Shown in pieces: positions 13,001 to 28,000 of a stretch of 64,000 nt of DNA. The position numbers and the translations under genes are program-made. Under the pieces are notes generated by a model. It was not told where the DNA came from and searched no databases. It was given only the letters and a program-made list of their open reading frames with translations. The DNA comes from Agapetus fuscipes (Eukaryota; Arthropoda; Insecta; Trichoptera; Glossosomatidae). Location of the stretch: positions 18,166,001 through 18,230,000 of the forward strand of contig OX637339.1 of assembly GCA_951799405.1 (NCBI GenBank). The letters run 5' to 3'. Position 1 is the first letter of the stretch. Each line of letters starts with the position of its first letter.

Positions 13001-16000
13001 AGGCTTACTCAGACTTCACAAGAAATGAGAACCAGCCCCCTCGGGAGCTGGAAAACCCCCACTTCAACTGAAGTGGTTGGTGTAAATCTGGTCCCCTTAC
13101 CTGTAAAAATAAAAAGGCTCGGAATCGCCCCATGGGACAACGCAGGCAAGAAGTTACACAATATGTGTAGCTTAGTTGCGTTCTGTGCTCCACCGGGAAT
13201 TGAACTTACGACCTTCCGATTATGAGTTGGAAGCGTAACCACTAGACTACGGACCGATCTTTAGCACGCATTAGGAAAAAAATCACGAATTCTAAGATTA
13301 TAAATATTATTAATGAATATAATAATAAAAATGGAATTCAAGTTTTTACCCGAACAAATAAGAAATATTATTACGTAGGTATTATATAACAAGTAGGTAG
13401 GTACTGTTATGTTTCGATTGAAAGGTATCTTCAGGATACTTACATCCGGCTAGCTCTCATCAGCATCACTCTCAGGGCGTGGGGTTCTTTCTCTGGTATT
13501 GCTTACTTATATCATGGGAAGGGTTTTATAATTAAAAGATAAAGTTAACATGAACAAATAAGGGTTTATTACTGTACTAATATGGGGGGGAAAAGGGGAA
13601 ATAAGGGATTGGCCAGACCTACAGGTTGTCACCAGAACACTTCCTATTCCGTTGGCTGGAGTTCTAAACGGAAGGCCTGGGGCAGCGCCCCAGGCTAGCG
13701 GTGGTTCACAAGGCGGACGCCTCCACACGTTGGAGCCCCTGGGTGGGCGCTCCTATGCCTCTGGTCCACAAGGCGGGTGCCTTGCTGGCAGGAAATCCAA
13801 GTAGATGGGGGGGGAGGGAGCTCCATCGTAGTGCCCCCTCTTGCACCGCTTGGTGCTTGGTCGCTAACGTCTGACTCACTTCACATCTCGCCGGGAACTG
13901 ACGATGAACTCACGAGGGTGGGCCGATTGATTCGCACGGCGCAGTTCGGCCGTTTCCGTGACCGTTCGGCCCACAAACAGACACTGCACACTTCGGGATT
14001 GTTTTTTTATAATATGTTATTTAAAATAACATAACATTCCCCTTTCTCACAAAAATAAAGAAAGAAAACCAGGAGCAACACAACAGTCTTCACACACAAC
14101 ACCAGGTCTTTGGCCATTAAGAAAATTGAAAAATTTATGGGAACACAAAAAGGAAAAGGGGATTTACAGGAACATCCTTCTGTCCTATCAACACACCAGA
14201 AAGAAGGAAGAAGAAAACTGGTGGCTGTGAGAATTATCGATTTGGTTTGGGAAATTTAAGGTGGTTCCAATAACCGACAAGACGCGGATTAAAAGCGATC
14301 TTGTAACAAGGCCTTTTTTCTTCACCAAAACATGTCGAAAACTCTAAACAATAAATAATAATCACAGCAATCAAAACATATTTTACACTGGTACTTATAT
14401 TAACCAAGTCATAACTCGTTACAGGAGTCGACTATTATATAGCAATAAGTTCTGAGCTGAATACAAAAAAAAATACATATTGAGTCAACATCCAAGACTC
14501 GCTCAAAATACTTAATATGTTAGTGCGTAAAATCCACTACGAACTCACTCGAAAAAAGAGTGGAACATTCCATATAAAACATCTTAAAGTGATAATGGAA
14601 TACACAAACGAAATATTACAAATACACCAGCTCTTTAAAGCCTCAAACACGTCTGTTCTCACAGACATTTTCCCCCTTCGACAAAATGAACAAGGCTTTA
14701 AGTGTCATCTTATACACAAAAGTGCATATCAGATCCCAGATTTACGAAACGTAACATCTCAAGAAAATGCGCTCCCTTTTCCAAGAAAAAGGCCAGCATT
14801 TCTTCCCCTTACATCAATTTCCACTCAAAGCAGTGATAATTTCATCCCTACATCAACATACCGTGGAAAATCCACACAAGGACCTACGAAAGTAGAATCC
14901 CGGAAAACGGCTTCCCTTGCCCAAAGGACCACATTTTCCCACTCTTTCTCGGTGGCGCCACTTCATTTTTTTAGAAGAATAAAGAAACTTCATTATTCAA
15001 TCTTTTTCCAAAGGGTTAATTCGGAAAACCATTGAAATTTTACACAAAAAAAAAACTGTTGAAGATATTTACATACATAAAAACAAATGTAGTCAAGAAA
15101 TCCTAATTCTAACTAAATTACCTATTTGTACACTATAAAACAAAATTTCTCCGATGTTTTTTGAGAACCGTTCAAGTTTAAATCTCCAAGTGACCCGTAT
15201 ATCAGTCAAACATCGCACAAAAGTGATATGCTATTGGCTTGCAAGAAATAAAACCATCGTAAATATTAAACTAAAATGAATCCTAAGCTACCTTTTTACA
15301 AAAATTACAATCCTCTATCGTTTTTTGAGGGTTCTTGGAACGATTTCAATGTTCCCTGACAACACACAAAAGTACCTAAAGCTAATCTATAAATTTATTT
15401 ACAAATGGCAGCCAACCGAATAGCCATAGTTCTTAGTAAATTTCTAAAAGGAGCTAATCACCAGTCTACCCCGAGAAAAAAAATATATATTTTAAAATGT
15501 TTTTGAGAATAGCACATTCAAAAAACCAAATGGGGGAAAAAAACATCATGAATTACCAAACACTTAATCCTCACATTAAATAAAATACTTCTGAGAATCC
15601 TTTAATGTGGAAAAAAGTTTGTTAAAAGCTTTTATGAAAAAAAACATAAAGTGAAAGTTTATTTGCCTAGCAACAAATAATGCATCAATTTGAAGGTAGG
15701 TACTTATGTAAAATAAACAAAGCTAGATTTCTGTGAAAAAAATAAAACAAAATAATGATGCTTTCTCAAATGAATTCTCAAAAATGCATGTACATTTTAT
15801 TGATATTAAAATTTCACAGAATTTTAAATCGTCAAAGCACATTTACGCAAATGCAAAAACAAAAAGGAAGCGACCAAAATAGTGTTAGAATCAAAATAGA
15901 CAGAAATACTAAATGTTGAAGAAAAAATGAAATTTGGCATAAAAAATTAAAATGTGACGAGGTTTCTTAGCAAATGATAAAAAATTTAATGATCTATTTT

Positions 16001-19000
16001 TCAGGCTTCTCAAAGATTGCATGTCAATTTATATTGATATAAAAATTCTATCATAATTTTTAATCGTCAAAAGGACATTACAGCAAAATGCAAAAGCAAT
16101 CAAAACAAAAACAATTCATTCTAAAATCAAAGCAAGAAAACATATGACGTCACAATGAAAGCAAAAAAATACACTAAAAAAACAGAGCTTCACAAAACAA
16201 TTCCCAAAATAAAAGTTCGCAATATCGAAAGAATCCCAGTTGGATGCGCCAGTGTTATGTTTAGATTGAAAGGTATCTTCAGGATACTTACATCCGGCTA
16301 GCTCTCATCAGCATCACTCTCAGGGCGTGGGGTTCTTTCTCTGGTATTGCTTACTTATATCATGGGAAGGGTTTTATAATTAAAAGATAAAGTTAACATG
16401 AACAAATAAGGGTTTATTACTGTACTAATATGGGGGGGAAAAGGGGAAATAAGGGATTGGCCAGACCTACAGGTTGTCACCAGAACACTTCCTATTCCGT
16501 TGGCTGGAGTTCTAAACGGAAGGCCTGGGGCAGCGCCCCAGGCTAGCGGTGGTTCACAAGGCGGACGCCTCCACACGTTGGAGCCCCTGGGTGGGCGCTC
16601 CTATGCCTCTGGTCCACAAGGCGGGTGCCTTGCTGGCAGGAAATCCAAGTAGATGGGGGGGGAGGGAGCTCCATCGTAGTGCCCCCTCTTGCACCGCTTG
16701 GTGCTTGGTCGCTAACGTCTGACTCACTTCACATCTCGCCGGGAACTGACGATGAACTCACGAGGGTGGGCCGATTGATTCGCACGGCGCAGTTCGGCCG
16801 TTTCCGTGACCGTTCGGCCCACAAACAGACACTGCACACTTCGGGATTGTTTTTTTATAATATGTTATTTAAAATAACATAACAGTACCTTTTGTAGTAT
16901 TTTGGCAGTTTCTTCGAGTTTCTGGGTCTCCATACTATTATTATTTGCAATGCACGTGTTCAACCATTTAATGCGTTAGGGCTGTCAAAAATATATTGTC
17001 TTCATGCGTGAAATAAATTTAAAAATATTTTTTCGTTACTTTGGCTTAGCTTAAAATCTATAATCTATAAAGCCCTATTGCCATTTAAGTACGGCATATT
17101 TTAATGCATAACCTCACATGTTGTACAATAATAGTAAAAATTATAATATTAGGATGATTTATTCGATGAGCGCTGTTTTAGTGTCAATCCAACCCTTTCT
17201 CCCTCGAGCCCTATGCGAGCTTGGTCGTCGCTGTAGAAAGCTCCAATTCTCATGCAAGACCCAGTTGTTGAAAGGCCGGATCGATCTATTGTGACCGACC
17301 TTTGACAGAGACATTAATTTTGCAACCTAACGAAGCGCCAATTTTAAAAATGAAACCTTTTTTGTGCTCCGCCAGAATTCGAACCCACTTCCTTCCAATC
17401 TGGATTCAAAGTTGTGACCACTTGACTGCGGACCGGTGTGCCTTTTTATGTGTAGGTTCCTACAAAATAAATCAAATCTCACATGAACATGAACTTAGCA
17501 ACTCTTAACGCCGTGTTTTGAAATCGGGGTGGCAATTGCAAAAGTGAACCAAGTTTGTTTCAGTATGGGGGTCAGCCTCATACCAAACAACTAGTAAAGA
17601 TAAATAGATAAAGGCATTATTTTCTCTAAACTTACTCATTTGATCTCTCTTTAAATAATATTAATTTATGTTGACAGACTGCATTTGCGTCAACCCTTGT
17701 GAGTGATAAAAAATATGTGCATGTGTCGCCGCTACACAAACGTGTAGCGGCGAAAAAACACACACTGCAATGTTTTTTTTTTTATATTGATGGGATAGCT
17801 CCAAAACTTAATATATACATTTTGTATTATTTTCAAAACAATTCAAAGATTTCAAAATAAAATTGACAGTTAATTGTGACAGGTTTGTAGTTCAGTAGTA
17901 ACACTTCGAACTCTGAATGGAAGGTTGTGGGTTCGATTCCCGGTGGAGCAAAAAAAAAAACATCTATATTTTCAAATTTGCTCGGCTGGGTTGAAAATTC
18001 ATAAACCTTGACCAAAGACCGGTCATCAAAACGTACGCTTAATAATAAAGAGCAATAACTCAAAAAATAAGAATGTTGGGAAATCACGTTTGAAGTTCAG
18101 AGAGCCAGTACAACTTGTATGGGATGAAAAAGGCGACCGATTTTTTATCTCGGTCATATTCGTCCAAATTTAACGGCTGTCGCATTCTACCTATTCTTCT
18201 CGCATTGTTCTTGCGTTTTATTATAAAATCTCGACTTTCCCAATTTTTGAGTTATTGCTCTGTATTATTAAACGTGCGAAAAGGTCTATCCAGCCTCACG
18301 GCCGTAGCTAGGGGGGGGGGGGGGGGGGGAAGGCATTGTGGGGCAATGCCCTACCTTGAAATCACAATGCCCTACCTTAAAAATACCAAAAACTAAGACA
18401 AATTATTATAATTAAATTGTTTGTTCATAGCTTGAGATAAAAAAATGTAGTAATTAACCAAACTTTACGCAGATCAGTTTAAACAAAATCAGTTGATCTG
18501 AACGAAGTTCTTCGCATTTTTAATAACATGGGGAATCGTAAAACTCAGATGTTTTAAATATTTTTATTATTATGTTAATGGAGAGATTTCACATTTTTTT
18601 TAAATATATTTTTATTAAATATTTTTGGGTAACCAAATAATTTGTACTTACGTGATTTTTTTTTCAAAATTCTCATTACTTTATTATTTTGTGGGAAAAC
18701 AAAAAATCATCATGTACATTACTGACCCGTGCTTCGAGGGCAGATATTATGATATTTTTTTTACTTCCGCCCTACTTGTAACCAATGCTGCCCTACATCA
18801 AATTCGACTCTAGCTACAGCCCTGTCCAGCCTTACAGCAACTGGGTCTTTCTTGAGAATTGGCGCTTTCTAGAGCGACGACCAAGCTCGCAGAGGGCTCT
18901 TGAGGTGTGATACACATAAAAACAGCGCTCACCAAATAAATCAGCCTATTTTTTATTTTTTTAAATAACATCGATTTGGAGCTCCCTACGTTTGACAGTA

Positions 19001-22000
19001 TGCCACAGACCGGATAGCAGACAGAGTGCAAAATATCTATGTATTGGTAGAGTCTGGTCGTCTTAGTGTGGAATTGTAGAAAAAATATGATTATTTTAGT
19101 TAGCACATCTGCCTTAACACAGTCAAAGTTAAACATTATAAAAAAGTGCTGACCTTATTTAGTTACGACATTTATCAACAGATTACGAATTTTACGTTTT
19201 GTTACGAATTCCGTGTATCTATAACTTGCCGTTAATGATGCAGAAATTATTATAATTAGCTGTTCTATAAGTGGTAAAAATATTGGAGTCCTCGGACTCA
19301 TAGTTACTGAGATATCAAGTGTAATAAATATGGGATGCACATAAAAGTGCGAGCATAAACCACGGAAGTTCCACGTACGTTGTTTACATTACTTCACATT
19401 AAATAAATATCTTTAAAAGAAGATAAACAGTTTTTACAGATCAAAAATATCTCGTCTAGTTTAGAAGTTATGATGGTTTTATAAAAATGCACATTTTCAC
19501 TAAAACTCGTCTCCTGCACATTTTACTAAATGTGACTACCGTTGTTTATGCTCTAAGGCAGTGGTTCCCAAACTATGGTACGCGTACCACCAGTGGTACG
19601 CGGCGCTTCTTAAGGTGGTACGCAAGCAGCCATGGCCAGAGGAAATACATAGTAAATAATAAGATAAAACGTTTTTCAATTTCGCGCTTCAAGTTAAGTA
19701 CAACTGACCCAAATATTTCCTCTTTTGTTTCGAACATGCAGCACCATTTTTCAGACTAAGACAGGCCTGTCCCGCCACGATTACAAAAATACTAATGTTG
19801 GACACCCCTGCACTACGAGTATTGTATTTTTTTTCTGTAATAAATAAATAAGCATAATGCTTTCATTAACAATTGCAGTTTTTATTACTTTACCATTTGA
19901 TTGATTTTTTTAACTGTTGCACTTCAGTGGTACGCCACTGATTTATAATTTCATTAGTGGTACGCGAAATTAAAAGTTTGGGAACCACTGCTCTAAGGTA
20001 CAGATATTTATAGCGTCTCCCAGTGCTTGTTTCGCTTATCTACCATTCTCATCTCACCTAATCTAATCGAAGTTGCAAAGATATGTTACATTAGAGATTC
20101 ACATTACATGCATTTTCACTAGCATACACGTACAAGTTCGCGCTTGCACACGCCGCATGTGAACCTACAGTATAAAAACCCCAATCTCAAATGGGCATAC
20201 ACCCTGCAACTCTTGCCGTCCTTTCCTGCAACAGGGGTGACATTGGCAAAGTGAACCTAAATGAACTGTGAATTCGATTCAAAGATAACCTGTAAATTAA
20301 ATTATTATCCTAAGGAGGATCACATTCTACGCATTTACAATAATAATAATTACTTACACAGTCAAAATTTATTAATTATCGGATTTTAGACAAATCTTTA
20401 AAAGAGATCTTACATTATTTTCGACGTTTCTTTAGCGATGTAGCTAACGTCTTCAGAAGACACCCTCTCTGCACGACTACTGAGAATGAACTGATTTTTT
20501 CTATAACAATTGTCACGGCATACATACTCAAATAACGGCATACCTTCGCGCAAAGGTAAATAAAAAAGGCCATTTTCTGTTTTGAGGAAATCCTATGGTC
20601 CGGTCGATAGCTCAGTTGGTAGAGTGCTTGCATTCCATGCCGTAATTCGGGTTCGAATCCCGCCGAGGGTGTCAGAAATGATTTTCCATTGCGGTGTTTA
20701 TTTCAAACCCCAAAATAGAATACCGGCAAGGTTTACTCAGCCTTCACAAGAAATGAGTACCAGCCCTCTCGGGAGCTGGGAAACGCCCACTTTACCTGAA
20801 GTGGTTGGCGTAAGGCCGGCCCCCTTACCTGTAAAAATAATTAGGTTCAATTCGCCACATGCGACCCCTTCGGGGAAAACGCGGCAAGAAGTTACGCTAT
20901 ATATGTGGCTTAGTTGCGTTTTTTTTGTATTATTTCCTAGAAAATTTGCATTTTCAGAAATCTGTTATGATTTCCAAATAAAAGTATTGCTCTTTAAATT
21001 AATAAGAGAAAACAACTTCAAAAAGCCAATACAATAAATAAATTCAAAATAATTCAATAACAAAATATTTGTTTGCCTTTTACCTAGCATCCCGGCCGCG
21101 TGACGTCACAGTTTTGTATACGTCATTTCAGGTGCAGAGCTCATTGAATATTTCTTTGCCAAGTTTCTTATTTCAAGTCTATTTGACCGGTCCGTAGCTC
21201 AGTGGTAACACTGCGGACTCTGAATGCGAAGGTTATGGGTTCGAATCCCGGCGGAGCATAAAAAATATACCATTTATATTTTCAAATTTGCTCTTCGCTG
21301 GGTTGAAAAATTCATACACCTTTGCCAATGACCGGTCGCCAAAGGTCCATCCAGCCTTGATGCCACTGCGTCTTCCTTGAGTATTGGCGCTTTGTAGCGA
21401 CGACCGAGCTCGTACACCTCTGCGGCACTACAACAAGTGTCATAGACCCCTAGAGTCTCTAGAATCTAGGAAGTCTCCCGCACAGGATTTCTTAAAAAAA
21501 AAAAAAAACTATAAATTTTTTAAACGTCAGAATCAATTTTCATTTAGAATTTAATGTCAATAGGAATAGATATATGAAAGGAAATAGATACGCTGTTGAG
21601 GGATTCGTTTTTCACAATAAATAGAAACAAAAAAGTTTTTTTGTTTTTTTTTGTTTCCATTCACGGCGGGATCTGCGAGAATGAATGATCGGCCATATTT
21701 CATAATAAACTTAATAGTCGGTGAACTTTAAAAATAAGACAAAAATAAAAAGAAAAAACAACACAAAATAAAAACAATTTTTCTCTTTATAATCTGCTAG
21801 AAGCGTGGCGGTCGTGATAAATAGCTATTCTAAAATAGATATTTGTTTTTGTTTTTCAAGTTTCGTATTTGCTCCTTGACTGATAGGTTGGTATGAGGCT
21901 GACCCCCGTGCTGTAAAAATCGGTTCACTTTTGCCAATGCCACCTCGGTTTCAGGGAAAAGCGGCAGGAGTTGCAAGGTTTATGTTCATGTGAGGTTTTG

Positions 22001-25000
22001 TTTATTTGTATGCATGCATGCAGGATGTGTAGGCGCGAACCTACATGTGCCTGTCTGTGGGCATGCATTTAATATGAGCCTTGAATGCTAACATATCTTT
22101 ACAGAATAGATTATAGATAGATTACAGTATACCTGATGATGGTCTGAGGACTAAAAACGTTTGTTATTTGTAATCTCTACAATAATAGTGAAAATAAAAC
22201 AGTGTTTTAAATCAAGTTAAAATATTTTCTTTTTATGTAGATTTTTGTAAAAAAAAATCACATTTAAAAACCATTAGTATATAATTCTAAAATTCCAATC
22301 AACTTCTTCAGTGATCTTGTCCATTATCAGATTAAAAAGGAAAGGTCTCAGGTTATCCCCTTGTCTGATGCCTTTTGTGGTTTTAATTTGTGTAAAAGGT
22401 TCGCAAAATATCCGGATTAAATAGTTTCACAACTGATTATTTTTGTTTCAAAAATATACCAAAAAGTTTTCTGCGGGATTATTTTTAATTAAAATGCCAG
22501 AATTGATTTTTGAAGTATTTATTTTTCAGTATTTATTTTTCACAGCTTACAATTTATTTCACCACTTGACAGTCACTGGTTATATGTGTTACTTAGCGAA
22601 GTGCTTTCTTATGACTTCTGTATCCTATCATTTTGACCTCTTGTATAGTAAACCGGAGAGGTAATTCTCGAAATTTCTGGATTATTCCACCACCAGAACA
22701 TTTACGCACACACAATCACTAGAATGTCTATACAAGGCACGACTACTCCTAGAAGGTTCTGTATTACGTGCTTCAGTGTGTGTTTTTTGATGTATGTGTG
22801 TATAAGCGCACGTATTTCAAGTTCGCAACATTATAGTTAAACGCATTATCAAAAATCGTCATCTTGAGAGACAAAATTAAGTTTAATACTGTAATTGAAA
22901 AGAAAAATATATATTTCCAAAGTATGGCACATAAAAATACGATTAAAAATGTGAAAAAAAACGTTTTTTTTTCTTTAAATATTTATTTATGGTGGCACTT
23001 TTTAAGTTACTTATTTTTTTAGCCTCTATAATGTGAATGCATAATCAATAAACACGACTGATTTTTGCATTACTGTCACTCTTTTACTAAAACCATAAGG
23101 ATTAAGAAACATAATTTAAAAACAAAAACGGCAATTTTTGTGAAATTCAGAAAAAGAAATTCCAAAATAATTTCATAAAATATATTTTGTTTATTGAATA
23201 CTACAATCGCTATGAAAATGTCTCTACGAATGTGGGAATGGAAAAAAATTAAAAACAAAAGATTGATTTATCACTCCTATAGAGGGAAGGCGGGGAACAG
23301 TGGCGTAGCGAGGAATTGGAATGGTGGGGGGGGGGGATGTTTTCATTTTATGATGTTTACTTTTCGCGTAAGTTCTTTATTCAGCTCCGCCCTTGACAAA
23401 TGAAGTTAATGCCTTTTTAAAAATCTGTGAATGTGTTAAGATAAAAAGTTGAAATAAAAAATGCCCTGACTTTGTATGCCTTTGGTATGCGGCTGACAGC
23501 CCATACTGTAAAAAAATGGTTCACTTTGCCAATGTCACCCCTGTTTCAGGGAAGGACGGCAAGAGTTGCAGGGCTTATGTTCATTTGAGATTGAGTTGGG
23601 TTTTAATAGTGTACATAGGTCTACATGCGGCATGTGTTACGAAATTATACATGTCTACTTGTGGAGATGCATTTAATATAAATCTTAAATTATATATATC
23701 GTTGCAGCTTAGATTAGATTAGATTAGATTAGATTAGAAGAGGAATGCCCGGTGAGAGAATCGTCCGGTCGATAGCTCAGTTGGTAGAGTGCTTGAGTTC
23801 GAATCCCACCGAGGGTGTCAGAAATGATTTCCAGCTTCGGTGTTTATTTCAAACCCCAAAATAAAATACCGGCAAGGTTTACTCAGCCTCCATGTTCCAA
23901 ACACGCTAGTCAAGAAGAGCGACTTGACTCCCTCGGCCGTAACCCTGACATTGTTATAATCTAAGTTGCGAAGGTATTATATTATAATTCAGGATTTACA
24001 CACACAAGGAAGCGCGTACAACTCTGCGCTTACGCATGCTGCATGTCTGTAATCTATGATCTAAGTTGCAAGGCTTAAATTCATGTGAGGTTTATTTCGT
24101 AAGTACACACGCAGAATATGATAACACGAACTTACGTGTGCCTGTTTGTGGGCATCCATTAATTATGTATCTCCAACGTCAATCTATCTTTGCAGCTTAG
24201 ATTATAAATTATAACCTCCCATAGCATAGTTTATGAACGCTATGCAAGTCAATCAAACTTTTATCACTCGCAAAAAAAAAAAACTCTGAATTTGATCCTT
24301 TTATATGGGTCACCGTGTCCTCGTCTATCCCGCTCTGGCGCACTGCTTTGCACGCGTCGGAGAGAGACGGCGATACACACACCTCGGATGGGAAGTGTAT
24401 GGGGAGTAGGGTGGCTCATAACACTTGGCTCTTGATTAAAAAACTTTTCACCGTCCTCGCGGTGTATATCTAAAAACTAGAGTAAAACAAGAGAAAAGTG
24501 GCTGGAGCATCCGACCGCGCGGCTACCATGCGTTTTTTTGTTGTTTTATTTATTTTATTCTTAGTCGACAATTTTTATTTAATTGATCTGTTTTTTATTC
24601 TTTGCTTTCAAATATTTTTTGTATTTTGTCTTTCAAATGCCCATTTAAATTTATTAAAAAATTGTAGAAAACAAGATGCATACGAATTTTTCATGCTTCC
24701 AATCTTTTGCTTTTCAACCGTCTAAATTCCGAATCAGACCCACGACCTTCTGATAACGACTCCGTAGCGTTCACCATCAGACCGCGGCCCAGTTTTTTTT
24801 TTATTCCTGAACGTCCCCTCAGTGCTTGTTTGGCTTATCTACCATTTGATTCAAAGGTGACCTTTCAATGGAATTGTCTTCAGAATCACATTCTTCACAA
24901 TCTAAGCTACAAAAACCACGTTAAACACGATAATGTGAGAGTTATGAATATTATACATAAACATACAACGGACCGGTCCGTAGTCCAGTGGTAACACTTA

Positions 25001-28000
25001 GGACTCGTAAATGGAAGGTTGCGGGTTCGAATCCCGGCGGAGCACAAAAAACGGGATTTCGCAGCTCCCGGGCGGGCTGGTTCTCATTTCTCGTGAAGGC
25101 TGAGTACACCTTGGGATCGAACCCTTGCTCTCGGCATGGAATGCAAGCGTTATGTTCCTTGACTTATAGGTTGTTATGCGGCTGACCACCCATAATATAA
25201 AAATTGGTTCACTTTGCCAATGTCACCCCTGTTTCAGGGAAGGACGGCAAGAGTTGCAAGGCTTATGTTCATTTGAGATTGGGTTTTTATATTGTAGGTC
25301 CACATGCGGCATGTGTTAGCGCGAAATTATACATATCTGCTTGTGGGAATGCATTTAGTATAAATCTTAAATGATATATATCTTTGCAGCTTAGATTAGA
25401 TTAGATTAGATACCAGTTGGGCTATCGACCTTTTTTACGAGCTTGGTCGTCATCGCTACAAAGCTTCAATTCTCTGGACCGGTCCGTAGTCCGTAGTGGC
25501 AACACTTCGGACTCGTAAATGGAAGGTTTTGGGTTCGAATCCCGGCGGAGCACAAAAATATACCATTTTTATTTTCAAATTTGCTCTTCGCTGGGTTGAA
25601 AAATTCATAAACCTACCAATGACCGGTCACCAAAGGTCCATCCAGCCTTACAGCAACTGGGTCTTGCTTGAGTATTGGCGCTTTGTAGCGACGACCAAGC
25701 TCGTACACCTCTGCGGCACTACAACAAGTGTCATAGACCCCTAGAGTCTTTAGAATTTAGGCAGTCTCCCGCACAGGATTTCTTAAAAAAAAAAAAAAAA
25801 ACTTTAGCAAGAGCAAGTTGCTGTAAGGCAGGATGGACCTTTGGTGACCGGTCATTGGTAAAGGTTTATGAATTTTTCAACCCAGCGAAGATATTCGAAC
25901 CCACAACCTTCCATTCAGAGTCCGAAGTGTTAGGTACCACTGAACTACGGACCGGTCTATCTCCATGTTCGTCATAACCCAATTGTGATTTTTATCGTAC
26001 GAAAATAATTGCGTAACTTAAATGAAATCCTGATAATATGGCTTCTGGTTGTAAATATATATTATATATTTTTATACATTCCCGGGCATTGTCGTGGCCA
26101 TAAAAATGTTGTGAACCATAAACGTATGGAGGCAGATTAATACGGAGAGATAAACTATAAAAATGGCCGACCGTACGCGAAGTATAAATCGTTACATTTC
26201 GGCTCACCGTTTACCGCGTTACGCGTCTAATCTTATCCAATCTAAGTTGCAAAATATATTGCACGTTTAGTAATAAAGAGCAATAACTCAATAAATAAGA
26301 ATGTTGGGAAATCGCGTTTGAAGTTCAGACAACCAGTACAACTTGTATGGGATGAAAAAGGCGACCGATGTTTTATCTCGGTCATATTCGTCAAAATTGA
26401 ACGGCTGTCGCATTCTACCTATTCTTCTCGCATTGTTCTTGCGTTTTATTACAAAATCTCGATTTTCTCAATTTTTGAGTTATTTCTCTTTATTATTTAA
26501 CGTGCGATATGAAACATTAAAGATTCACATTATTTGCATTTTCACAAACAGACACGCACAAGTTCGCGCTTAAACATGCCGCATGTGGTCCTACAATATA
26601 AAAACCCGAATCTCAAATGGGCATACACCCTGCAACTCTTGCCGACTTTCCCGGAAGACAGGAGTGGCATTGGTAAAGTGAACCATTTTCTACAGCATAG
26701 GTGGTCAGCCTTATACCAACCTATAAGTCAAGGAACCTACACAACAAATTAAATTTTTTAAATCAACAAATTATAATATGTATGGATATCAAAAACTAAC
26801 AGAAAACTAATGTTATCTAATCTCATCTAAGCTGCAAAGATATACATCATTTAAGATTTAAATTAAATGCGTTCCCACAAGCAGACATGTATAATTTCGC
26901 GCCAACACATGCCGCATGTGGACTTACAATATAAAAACCCAATCTCAAATGAACATAAGCCCTGCAACTGTTGCCGTCATTCCCTGAAACAGGGGTGACA
27001 TTGGCAAAGTGAACCATTTTCTACAGCATGTGTGGTCAGCCGCATACCAACCTAAAAGTCGAGGAACATACACAACAAATTACATTTTTAAAATCAACAA
27101 ATTATAATATGTATGGATATCAAAAACTAACGGAAAACAAATTAAAATTTTAAAAACCCCTAGCCGGCAATATCACAGATCAACCGCCATATTTTCTGTC
27201 CTTACACACTTCTTTCATTTCCTCCAGAGTCATAACCTTCTTCATACAGGCTCTCCTTTTATTATGACGCGTAAACCAAAATTTGTATAGAAAACTTAAA
27301 GCAGCGCCTCTAATGAGCAATTTAGTTTTCAATACTTTTTCAATACTACGTATTTGTATCCAGCCGTCAATTCCGCAAGGGGTGGTCATATCTCCGTAGA
27401 TGTGTCTCCACCTGCTAGAGAGATGTTTTCCGGGATCCGTTGCCGTGGTCTACGTGAGCTGGAGCTTCCGGATGTTTCGTCTTTATCTATGATGCGCTTC
27501 TTCAGCGTGAAAGTGCCTCCACTTGTTAAACATTAGAATGTTATAATCTATCTACTCGTATAATCTGATTTGCAAAGATATATCTGTAATCTAAGTTGCA
27601 AAGATATATGACATTCAAAACTCATGTGTAAGTTCGCGCTTACAAATGCTGAAGGTGTACTGTCCATAGTTCAGTGGTAACACTTCGGACGCTAAATGGA
27701 AGGTTGTGGGTTTGAATCCCGGCGGAGCACAAAAAATATACCATTTATATTTTCAAATTTGCTCTTCGCTGGGTTGAAAAATTCATAAACCTTTACCAAT
27801 GACCGGTCACCTAAGGTCCATCCAGCCTTACAGCAACTGGGTCTTGCTTGAGAATCGGCGCTTTGTAGCGACGACGGCCAAACTCGTAAAAAAGGTTGAT
27901 AGCTCAATTGGTAGAATGCTTGCATTCCATGCCGAGAGCAATGGTTCGATCTCAAGGTTTACTCAGCCTTCACAAGAAGAAAGTTTCAGTTTAAGTGGGA

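Larger units (their letters stand above)
13405..16884 (-). mobile_element. Complete non-autonomous LTR retrotransposon
   Basis: Two 632-bp LTRs (13405-14036, 16253-16884) bound a 2.2-kb interior. Exact 4-bp target duplication GTAC at 13401-13404 and 16885-16888. LTRs start TG and end CA. On the - strand the primer-binding site tggcgcatccaac lies one base inside the right LTR, and a polypurine tract gagaaaggggaa abuts the left LTR, fixing the orientation. The interior has no gag or pol frame; a 172-codon frame at 14517-15035 is antisense and lacks recognisable motifs. The two LTRs look almost identical, so insertion is recent. The 4-bp duplication fits Gypsy-type integrases supplied in trans. 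Confidence 0.88.
17879..18957 (+). mobile_element. Type B SINE split by two DNA transposons
   Basis: SINE pieces are 17879-18029 (head), 18280-18296 and 18833-18957 (end, tail 1). Reading across the gaps restores the uninterrupted body seen in other copies. The gaps hold a TIR MITE (18030-18279) and a hAT element (18297-18824). Confidence 0.72.

Noticed and set aside
14517..15035. 172-codon open frame inside the LTR element
   Set aside because: It runs antisense to the element as oriented by PBS and PPT, is low-complexity in composition and shows no gag, protease, RT or integrase motif.
20599..20672. Possible functional tRNA gene
   Set aside because: A and B boxes are good, but the acceptor and anticodon stems do not close, and the sequence continues into the standard SINE body; the same holds for the other tRNA-like heads.
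23700..23740. Telomere-like repeat
   Set aside because: The unit is TTAGA, not the insect TTAGG, and is only the short end of a dispersed repeat.
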